Assembly (NCBI GenBank): GCA_029258695.1
Contig: JARIBR010000090.1
Coordinates: forward strand, 1-6,305
DNA: 6,305 nucleotides
Source: Quadrisphaera sp.
Lineage (GTDB): Bacteria; Actinomycetota; Actinomycetes; Actinomycetales; Quadrisphaeraceae
Direction: 5' to 3'
How positions within the stretch are numbered: position 1 is the first letter of the stretch; every line of letters starts with the position of its first letter. Below, in pieces: positions 1 to 5,614 of this stretch. The translations under genes were made by a program, and so were the position numbers. The notes below the pieces were generated by a model that searched no databases, was not told the origin of the DNA, and saw nothing but the letters and a program-made list of their open reading frames with translations.

Positions 1-9
1 GGAGCGCCC

Positions 10-1938
10 GTGAGCACCGTGCGCCTCACCGTCGCCCAGGCGACGATCCGCTTCCTGGCCGCCCAGCACGTCGAGCGCGACGGCGAGCGCCAGCGGTTCT
101 TCGCCGGGTGCCTCGGCATCTTCGGCCACGGCAACGTGGCGGGCCTGGGCCAGGCGCTGCTGCAGGACGAGCTGGACGCGCAGGACTCCGGTGGCGAGCC
201 GTCGCTGCGCTACGTCCTCGGGCGCAACGAGCAGGCGATGGTGCACACGGCCGTCGCCTACGCCCGCGCGAGCGACCGGCTGGCCGCGTGGGCGGTCTCG
301 ACGTCGGTGGGCCCCGGCGCGACGAACATGGTCACCGGGGCGGCGCTGGCGACGATCAACCGCCTGCCGGTGCTGCTCCTGCCCGCCGACACCTTCGCCA
401 CGCGCGCGGCCGCCCCGCTGCTGCAGGAGCTGGAACGCCCCGACTCCGGCGACGTCACCGTCAACGACGCCTTCCGCCCGGTCTCGCGCTTCTTCGACCG
501 CGTGTGGCGCCCCGAGCAGCTGCCCAGCGCGCTGATCGGGGCGGTGCGGGTGCTCACCGACCCCGTCGAGACCGGCGCGGTCACCGTGTGCCTGCCCCAG
601 GACGTCCAGGCCGAAGCCCACGACTGGCCGGTCGAGCTGTTCGCCGAGCGCACCTGGCACGTCGGGCGCCCCGTGCCCGAGCCGGCGGCGCTGGCCCGCG
701 CGCTCGAGGTGCTCCGCTCCGCGCGCCGCCCCCTGCTCGTCGCCGGCGGGGGCGTGCACCACTCCCGCGCCCAGGCCGCCCTCGCGGCGCTCGCCGAGGC
801 CACCGGCATCCCCGTCGCCCAGACCCAGACCGGCAAGGGCGCCCTGTCCTACGACCACCCCCAGTCGGTCGGGGCGATCGGCGCCACCGGGACGACGGCC
901 GCGAACACGCTGGCCGAGCGCGCCGACGTCGTCCTCGGCATCGGCACCCGCTTTCAGGACTTCACGACGGCCTCGCGCACCGCCTTCGCGGACCCCGGCG
1001 TGCGCTTCGTGACCCTGAACGTCGCCAGCCTCGACGCGGTGAAGCACGCCGCGGTGCCCGTGGTGGCCGACGCCCGCGAGGGCTTGGAGGCGCTGGCCGC
1101 GGGGCTGGTGGGCTGGGGCGTCGAGGACGCCTACCGCCAGCAGGTCGCGGACCTGCGGGCGCGGTGGGACGCCACCGTGGCCCGCGTCTACGCCCGCGAC
1201 GTCGGTGACCCGGACGCGCCGCCGAGCCAGGTCGAGGTGCTGGGGGCGGTCAACGAGCTCTCCGCCCCCCGCGACGTGGTGGTGTGCGCGGCCGGCTCGA
1301 TGCCGGGTGACCTGCACCAGCTGTGGCAGGTGCGCGACGCGAAGGGCTACCACGTCGAGTACGGCTACTCCTGCATGGGCTACGAGGTCGCCGGCGGGAT
1401 CGGCGTGGCCATGGCGCAGCCGGACCGTGACGTGTTCGTCATGGTCGGTGACGGTTCGTACCTCATGATGGCCACCGAGCTCGTCACCGCGGTCCAGGAA
1501 GGGGTGAAGGTCATCGTCGTCCTCGTGCAGAACCACGGCTTCGCCTCCATCGGGGCGCTGAGCGAGGACCTCGGCAGCCAGCGCTTCGGCACCCGCTACC
1601 GCGCCCGCACCGAGACGGGTCGCCTCGACGGCGAGCTCCTGCCCGTCGACCTCGCGGCCAACGCGGAGAGCCTCGGCGTCCCCGTCGCCCGCGTCACCAC
1701 CCGCGGCGGGCTCGACGCGGCCGTGCTCGCCGCGAAGGCGCGGAGCGGCGCATCGGTCATCCACGTCGAGACCGACCCGCTGGGGCGCGCCCCGGACAGC
1801 GGGAGCTGGTGGGACGTGCCCGTCGCGGAGGTCTCCACGCTGGCCTCCACGCAGAGCGCCCGCGCCACCTACGAGCGGTACAAGACCCACCAGCGGACCT
1901 ACCTGACCCCGTCGCAGACCCCGAGGAGAACCCCGTGA
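10..1938 (+). CDS. iolD: IolD, 3D-(3,5/4)-trihydroxycyclohexane-1,2-dione hydrolase (ThDP-dependent)
   Basis: Cytosolic ring-opening enzyme of myo-inositol catabolism: it hydrolyses 3D-trihydroxycyclohexane-1,2-dione to 5-deoxy-glucuronate. The 642-residue product has the three-domain layout of ThDP enzymes and is about the family length (near 640). Seen in sequence: the IolD-like N-terminal block IFGHGNVAGLGQAL (37-50); RNEQAMVH (72-79), with E74 as the likely ThDP-activating glutamate; SVGPGATNMVTGAALAT (99-115); QDVQAE (197-202); the central-domain block AGGGVHHS (245-252); GTRFQDFTT (312-320); and the C-terminal ThDP/Mg site, with GDG at 480-482 and N508. The tail WWDVPVAEVS (600-609) is also typical of IolD. 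The GTG at 10 is preceded by GGAG at 1-4 with a 5-nt spacer, and the protein starts where the family does. The stop overlaps the mmsA start by four bases, so the two are probably translationally coupled. Other ThDP enzymes (acetolactate synthase, glyoxylate carboligase) fit less well, given these motifs and the neighbours. Confidence 0.95.
   Translation: MSTVRLTVAQATIRFLAAQHVERDGERQRFFAGCLGIFGHGNVAGLGQALLQDELDAQDSGGEPSLRYVLGRNEQAMVHTAVAYARASDRLAAWAVSTSVGPGATNMVTGAALATINRLPVLLLPADTFATRAAAPLLQELERPDSGDVTVNDAFRPVSRFFDRVWRPEQLPSALIGAVRVLTDPVETGAVTVCLPQDVQAEAHDWPVELFAERTWHVGRPVPEPAALARALEVLRSARRPLLVAGGGVHHSRAQAALAALAEATGIPVAQTQTGKGALSYDHPQSVGAIGATGTTAANTLAERADVVLGIGTRFQDFTTASRTAFADPGVRFVTLNVASLDAVKHAAVPVVADAREGLEALAAGLVGWGVEDAYRQQVADLRARWDATVARVYARDVGDPDAPPSQVEVLGAVNELSAPRDVVVCAAGSMPGDLHQLWQVRDAKGYHVEYGYSCMGYEVAGGIGVAMAQPDRDVFVMVGDGSYLMMATELVTAVQEGVKVIVVLVQNHGFASIGALSEDLGSQRFGTRYRARTETGRLDGELLPVDLAANAESLGVPVARVTTRGGLDAAVLAAKARSGASVIHVETDPLGRAPDSGSWWDVPVAEVSTLASTQSARATYERYKTHQRTYLTPSQTPRRTP
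1923..1928 (+). promoter_or_regulatory. Ribosome binding site for mmsA inside the end of iolD
   Basis: GAGGAG lies 6 nt upstream of the GTG at 1935 and falls within the last codons of iolD. It decides the mmsA start. The reading frame stays open upstream to an ATG at 1809, but that would overlap iolD by 130 bases and would add residues that look like an out-of-frame reading of iolD. Confidence 0.75.
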
Positions 1939-3485
1939 CCGCAGCACCGACCACCGCGCCCGACCAGAGCAGCCCGTCCGCCGACGAGGTGGTGGGGCAC
2001 TGGATCGGGGGGGCGGTCACGCGGGGGTCCTCCTCGCGGAGGGCGCCGGTGTTCGACCCGGCGACCGGTGAGGTCGCGCGCGAGGTGGTCCTGGCCGAGG
2101 CGTCCGACGTCGATGACGCGGTGGCTGCCGCGGCGGCTGCGTTCCCGGCGTGGCGTGACACGTCGTTGACCAAGCGCACGCAGGTGCTCTTCGCCTTCCG
2201 TGAGCTGCTCAACGCCCGGGCCCCGGAGCTGGCGGCGATCATCACCGCCGAGCACGGCAAGGTGCTCTCCGACGCCGCGGGTGAGGTCGCGCGCGGCCAG
2301 GAGGTCGTGGAGTTCGCGTGCGGGATGCCGCACCTGCTCAAGGGGGGGTTCACCGAGAACGCCTCGACGGGTGTGGACGTGCACTCGGTGCGTCAGCCGC
2401 TGGGGGTGGTGGCGGTGGTCTCCCCGTTCAACTTCCCCGCGATGGTCCCGATGTGGTTCTTCCCCGTCGCGATCGCCGCGGGCAACGCCGTGATCCTCAA
2501 GCCGAGCGAGAAGGACCCCTCCGCGGCGCTGTGGCTGGCGCGGCTGTGGGCCGAGGCTGGGCTGCCCGACGGGGTGTTCAGCGTGGTGCAGGGCGACAAG
2601 GTCGCCGTGGACGCCCTGCTGGACCACCGCGGTGTGGCGTCGGTGTCCTTCGTCGGCTCCACGCCCATCGCGCGCTACGTCTACGAGAGGGGCACCGCGG
2701 CGGGCAAGCGCGTCCAGGCCTTGGGCGGGGCGAAGAACCACATGGTCGTCCTGCCCGACGCGGACCTGGACCAGGCCGCGGACTCCGCGGTCAACGCCGG
2801 GTTCGGCTCGGCCGGGGAGCGGTGCATGGCGATCTCGGCGGTGGTCGCCGTCGGGGGCATCGGCGACGAGCTGGTGACGAAGATCGCCGAGCGGGCGCGC
2901 GCGCTGAGCGTCGGTGACGGGCGGCGCGGCTGCGACATGGGCCCCCTGGTCACCAAGGTCCACCGTGACAAGGTCGCCTCCTACGTCGACGTCGCCGCGG
3001 GCGACGGCGCGGACGTCGTCGTCGACGGGCGCGCGGTGAGCCCGGACGCCGACGGGCAGGGTTTCTTCCTCGGTCCCACCCTGCTGGACCGGGTGCCGAG
3101 GTCCTCGGCGGCCTACACCGAGGAGATCTTCGGACCCGTGCTCTCCGTGCTGCGCGCCGACACCTACACCGACGCTGTCGAGCTCGTCAACGCCAACCCC
3201 TACGGCAACGGCGTGGCCATCTTCACCGGCGACGGCGGGGCCGCCCGCCGATTTGCGAACGAGGTGAGCGTAGGGATGATCGGGGTCAACGTGCCCCTCC
3301 CGGTGCCGATGGCGTACTACTCCTTCGGGGGGTGGAAGAGCTCGCTGTTCGGGGACTCCCACGCCCACGGCACCGAGGGCGTGCACTTCTTCACCCGCGG
3401 GAAGGTCGTCACCACCCGCTGGGCCGACCCCTCCACCACCCAGCACCACGCCGGCATCGACCTCGGCTTCCCCACCAACACCTGA
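1935..3485 (+). CDS. mmsA: Methylmalonate-semialdehyde dehydrogenase, CoA-acylating (MmsA/IolA)
   Basis: NAD-dependent, CoA-acylating aldehyde dehydrogenase. In inositol catabolism it turns malonate semialdehyde into acetyl-CoA, CO2 and NADH; family members also act on methylmalonate semialdehyde from valine or thymine breakdown. The 516-residue product shows the ALDH oxyanion-hole region SPFNFP (163-168, N166), the cofactor-region block KPSEKDPSAA (189-198), FVGST (239-243), the nucleophile in GERCMA (C297), EEIFGPVLSV (396-405) and the C-terminal ending GIDLGFPTN typical of MMSDH. The general-base glutamate of hydrolytic ALDHs (ELGG) is replaced: here the sequence is QALGGAKNH (261-269) with A262, as known for the CoA-dependent MMSDH subfamily. 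About 20 N-terminal residues rich in Ala, Thr, Pro and Ser precede the conserved HWIGG and are likely disordered. Start is the GTG in a GTGA overlap with iolD. An 18-bp tandem repeat begins in the last codons. In this operon iolA would be an equally valid symbol. Confidence 0.95.
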   Translation: MTAAPTTAPDQSSPSADEVVGHWIGGAVTRGSSSRRAPVFDPATGEVAREVVLAEASDVDDAVAAAAAAFPAWRDTSLTKRTQVLFAFRELLNARAPELAAIITAEHGKVLSDAAGEVARGQEVVEFACGMPHLLKGGFTENASTGVDVHSVRQPLGVVAVVSPFNFPAMVPMWFFPVAIAAGNAVILKPSEKDPSAALWLARLWAEAGLPDGVFSVVQGDKVAVDALLDHRGVASVSFVGSTPIARYVYERGTAAGKRVQALGGAKNHMVVLPDADLDQAADSAVNAGFGSAGERCMAISAVVAVGGIGDELVTKIAERARALSVGDGRRGCDMGPLVTKVHRDKVASYVDVAAGDGADVVVDGRAVSPDADGQGFFLGPTLLDRVPRSSAAYTEEIFGPVLSVLRADTYTDAVELVNANPYGNGVAIFTGDGGAARRFANEVSVGMIGVNVPLPVPMAYYSFGGWKSSLFGDSHAHGTEGVHFFTRGKVVTTRWADPSTTQHHAGIDLGFPTNT

Positions 3486-3525
3486 ACCGCCACCAACACC
3501 TGAACCGCCACCACCGCCTGAATCC
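3472..3525 (+). repeat. 18-bp tandem repeat (three units) across the mmsA stop codon
   Basis: Two perfect copies of CCACCAACACCTGAACCG lie at 3472-3489 and 3490-3507. A third, diverged copy (14 of 18 matching) follows at 3508-3525. The first copy supplies the last mmsA codons and its TGA stop. Because the period is a multiple of three, the same frame has further TGA codons at 3501-3503 and 3519-3521. The array fills most of the 62-nt gap to iolG and stops 9 nt short of the iolG ribosome binding site. It probably arose by local slippage or duplication. Any function is unknown. Confidence 0.9.
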
Positions 3526-3534
3526 CACCAGCCC

Positions 3535-3540
3535 GGAGGG
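3535..3540 (+). promoter_or_regulatory. Ribosome binding site for iolG
   Basis: GGAGGG sits 7 nt before the ATG at 3548. It fixes the iolG start, because the same frame is open upstream into mmsA (to an ATG at 3332) through the tandem repeat. The Rossmann strand KLGILGVG begins immediately after the chosen ATG, as expected for the family. Confidence 0.8.
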
Positions 3541-3547
3541 CCACACC

Positions 3548-4666
3548 ATGAAGCTCGGCATCCTCGGCGTCGGCCGCATCGGCGCCATGCACGCGGGCAA
3601 CGCCGCCGCGTCCGCCGCCGTCGAGGAGGTCGTGCTCCACGACGCCGACGCCCCGCGGGCCACGGCTCTCGCGCGGGACCTGAGCGGTGGCGAGGGGCCC
3701 AGGGCCGGTGGCGGCGGGGGCGGTCGCGGCGGGAGGGCCGCGGTGCGGGCCGTGGCGGACGTCGAGGAGCTCTTCGCCGCCGTCGACGGCGTGCTCGTCG
3801 CCACCCCCAGCGCCACCCACCCCGCGGTGGTCACCGCCGCGCTGGGGGCCGGGGTGCCGGTGCTCTGCGAGAAGCCGCTGGCCCTCGACCCCGAGGAGGT
3901 GGTGATCCTCGCCGACCTCGCCGATGCCGCGCAGGTGCCGCTCGTCGTCGGCTTCCAGCGCCGCTTCGACCCGGCGCTGACCGCCATGAGGGCGGCGATC
4001 GCGAGCGGGGAGTACGGACGGGTCTACCTGGTGCGCGCCCTCGCGATGGACCACCGGCCCCCGTCGATGGACTACATCGCCACGTCGGGGGGGATCTTCG
4101 TCGACCAGCTCGTCCACGACCTCGACGCCCTCCCGTGGCTGCTCGGCGAGCCGGTGGTCTCGGTGCACGCCACCGGCGCCGTGCTGGTGGACCCGGCCTT
4201 CGCCGACGCCGACGACGTCGACACCACCGTGGTGACCCTGACGTTCGCCTCCGGGGCCCTCGGCGTGGTGGTCGGCGGGCGCAGCAACGGCGGCGGGTAC
4301 GACAACCGCCTCGAGATCTCCGCGGAGCTGGCGTCGGTGACCGCCGGTCTCGACGCCGCCACCCCTCTGACCTCCCTGGAGCCCGGGGTGGCTGCCCCCG
4401 TCGACCCCTACCCGAGCTTCACCGACCGGTGGGCGCGCGCCTACGCCGCCGAGCTCGAGGCGTTCGCGGCCATCGCCGCGCACGGCGCGCCCAACCCGTC
4501 GCCGGCGCGCGAGAGCCTGCACGCGCTCGCCGTCGCCCGCGCCTGCGGGCGCTCGCTGCGCGAGGGGCGCCCGGTCCCCGTGGACGCCGCCGGGGCCGAC
4601 GCGCCTCTTGCCACCACCCCATTGGCCGGCACCCCGCTCGCCGAGGCGGCGGGGGTGAGCGCATGA
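3548..4666 (+). CDS. iolG: Inositol 2-dehydrogenase, Gfo/Idh/MocA family (IolG)
   Basis: NAD(P)-dependent oxidoreductase, predicted to oxidise myo-inositol to 2-keto-myo-inositol (scyllo-inosose), the first pathway step. The 372-residue product has an N-terminal Rossmann fold with GVGRIG (7-12), the ATPSATH block (85-91), CEKPLALD (107-114) with the catalytic-type K109, and GFQRRFDPA (135-143). In the C-terminal domain, GGIFVDQLVHDLDALPWLLG carries D186 and H190, matching the Lys-Asp-His triad of characterised IolG enzymes. An unusual Gly/Arg-rich stretch (about 46-63) follows the second Rossmann strand. The C-terminal 25 or so residues are Ala/Thr/Pro-rich and look unstructured. The stop overlaps the start of the next gene by ATGA. 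Substrate specificity inside this family is hard to read from sequence: a scyllo- or chiro-inositol dehydrogenase is possible, and inositol operons often carry several paralogues. The family call is firm; the exact substrate is inferred from context. Confidence 0.88.
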   Translation: MKLGILGVGRIGAMHAGNAAASAAVEEVVLHDADAPRATALARDLSGGEGPRAGGGGGGRGGRAAVRAVADVEELFAAVDGVLVATPSATHPAVVTAALGAGVPVLCEKPLALDPEEVVILADLADAAQVPLVVGFQRRFDPALTAMRAAIASGEYGRVYLVRALAMDHRPPSMDYIATSGGIFVDQLVHDLDALPWLLGEPVVSVHATGAVLVDPAFADADDVDTTVVTLTFASGALGVVVGGRSNGGGYDNRLEISAELASVTAGLDAATPLTSLEPGVAAPVDPYPSFTDRWARAYAAELEAFAAIAAHGAPNPSPARESLHALAVARACGRSLREGRPVPVDAAGADAPLATTPLAGTPLAEAAGVSA

Positions 4667-5565
4667 GGATCGCCGCGGCGCCCATCAGCTGGGGGGTCTG
4701 CGAGGTGCCCGGGTGGGGCGCGGTGCTGGACCCGGCCCGCGTCCTCGCCTCCATGGCGCGCCTCGGTCTGAGCGCCACCGAGCTGGGCCCCCCGGGGTGG
4801 CTCCCCCAGGACCCCGCGGAGCTGACGCGGGCGCTGGGCGAGGCCGGGGAGTCGCTGGTCGCCGGCTTCCTCGCGGTCCCCCTGCACCTGCCCGGCGCGG
4901 CCGACGGCGCTGCCGCCAGCATCGAGGCGCTCGCCGGGGCCGGGGCCACCACCCTGGTGCTGGCGGCGGCCACCGGCGTGGACGGCTACGACGCCCGCCC
5001 CACCCTGGACGCCGCGCAGTGGGACGCGCTGCTGGCGGGGGCCGACGCCGTCGCCGCGCTGGCCGCCGAGCACGGGCTGGTCACCGTGCTGCACCCCCAC
5101 GTCGGCACCCTCGTGGAGAGCGCCGAGGAGATCGACGCGTTCGCCTCCGGGTCCGCCGTGGACCTGTGCCTGGACACCGGGCACGTCCTGGCCGCGGGCG
5201 GCGACCCCGTCGCCGTGGCCCGGCGCTGGGCCGGGCGGATCGGCCACGTCCACGTCAAGGACGTCGACGCCGACCTCGCCGCCCAGACCGCCGCGGGGCG
5301 CCTGAGCTACACCGAGGCGGTGCGCGCGGGGCTCTACCGGCCGCTGGGCGAGGGTGACGTGGACCTCGCCGGCGTCGTCGCGGCGCTGGGCCCGGGGTAC
5401 GACGGCTGGTGGGTCCTGGAGCAGGACGTGATGCTCGGCGGCGACACCGACGCGCACCTCGCCGCCGCGGAGGCCGACGTCGCCACGTCGCTCGCGGCGC
5501 TGCGGGCGCTGGCACCGCGCGTCGACCCGCTGGCACCCACCCCGACCTCGCCTGCGCGGACCTGA
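4663..5565 (+). CDS. iolE: Inosose dehydratase-like TIM-barrel protein (IolE type)
   Basis: Predicted 2-keto-myo-inositol dehydratase, removing water from scyllo-inosose to give the dione that IolD hydrolyses. The 300-residue product belongs to the xylose isomerase-like (AP endonuclease 2) TIM-barrel superfamily and is about the usual IolE length. It starts with IAAAPISWG (3-11), resembling the IAPIGW start of IolE. It then has TELGPPG (39-45), LHPHVGT (143-149) like the HHHMGT motif of IolE, LDTGHV (170-175), HVHVKDVD (195-202), AVRAGLYRPLGEGDVD (219-234) like the IolE C-terminal VPGDGDLD region, and VLEQD (251-255). D171, H197 and E253 are the likely divalent-metal ligands, with H144 or H146 where IolI-type isomerases have a glutamate. 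The ATG at 4663 lies in an ATGA overlap with iolG, with a G-rich SD-like run (4651-4659) upstream. IolH or inosose isomerase IolI are alternatives, but the HPHVGT and GEGDVD blocks favour IolE. Confidence 0.8.
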   Translation: MRIAAAPISWGVCEVPGWGAVLDPARVLASMARLGLSATELGPPGWLPQDPAELTRALGEAGESLVAGFLAVPLHLPGAADGAAASIEALAGAGATTLVLAAATGVDGYDARPTLDAAQWDALLAGADAVAALAAEHGLVTVLHPHVGTLVESAEEIDAFASGSAVDLCLDTGHVLAAGGDPVAVARRWAGRIGHVHVKDVDADLAAQTAAGRLSYTEAVRAGLYRPLGEGDVDLAGVVAALGPGYDGWWVLEQDVMLGGDTDAHLAAAEADVATSLAALRALAPRVDPLAPTPTSPART

Positions 5566-5575
5566 GGGTCGCGCA
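5553..5575 (+). terminator. GC-rich hairpin over the iolE stop codon; possible U-less terminator or mRNA-processing stem
   Basis: Arm TGCGCGGACC (5553-5562) pairs with arm GGTCGCGCA (5567-5575): nine base pairs with one bulged G (5558) and a TGAG tetraloop at 5563-5566. The iolE stop codon TGA (5563-5565) lies in the loop. No T-tract follows, so it is not a classical intrinsic terminator. It could attenuate transcription or protect a processed 3' end between the enzyme genes and the transporter gene. In DNA this GC-rich, chance formation is also possible. The pairing is seen directly; function is inference. Confidence 0.35.
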
Positions 5576-5602
5576 CCTCACCCATCCCTGCACGTCCCCG
5601 GC

Positions 5603-5609
5603 AAAGGAG
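5603..5609 (+). promoter_or_regulatory. Ribosome binding site for the substrate-binding protein gene
   Basis: AAAGGAG is followed by a 5-nt spacer and the ATG at 5615. It is the closest match to the anti-Shine-Dalgarno consensus in the window, fitting a binding protein made in excess over the enzymes. The 49-nt gap before the gene holds the hairpin above and this site; I see no convincing promoter in it. Confidence 0.8.
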
Positions 5610-5614
5610 CCACC

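Noticed and set aside
1809..1934. Upstream extension of mmsA to an ATG at 1809
   Set aside because: It would overlap conserved iolD sequence by 130 bases. The GTG at 1935 has a good ribosome binding site and matches the family start.
1899..3449. Long open frame on the minus strand, antisense to mmsA (516 codons)
   Set aside because: It mirrors mmsA in a high-GC sequence where stop codons are rare in several frames. The translation is rich in Arg, Gly, His and Val with no recognisable domain, while the + strand encodes a full MMSDH.
3472..3525. CRISPR-like array
   Set aside because: The units are 18 bp, directly adjacent with no spacers, and there are only three. It is a simple tandem repeat.
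3332..3547. Upstream extension of iolG through the tandem repeat into mmsA
   Set aside because: The extra 72 residues are an out-of-frame reading of mmsA plus repeat-derived HQHLNR units. The ATG at 3548 has a GGAGGG site and begins right at the Rossmann fold.
3317..4522. Long open frame on the minus strand, antisense to iolG
   Set aside because: The composition is repetitive Gly/Arg/His/Val with no motif, and it lies opposite a complete IolG with catalytic residues.
4441..5457. Minus-strand open frame opposite iolE
   Set aside because: It is a GC-driven shadow; the opposite strand encodes a well-conserved TIM-barrel protein.
5566..5614. Separate promoter for the binding-protein gene
   Set aside because: I could not find paired -35 and -10 elements in the 49-nt gap; only the hairpin arm and the ribosome binding site are evident.
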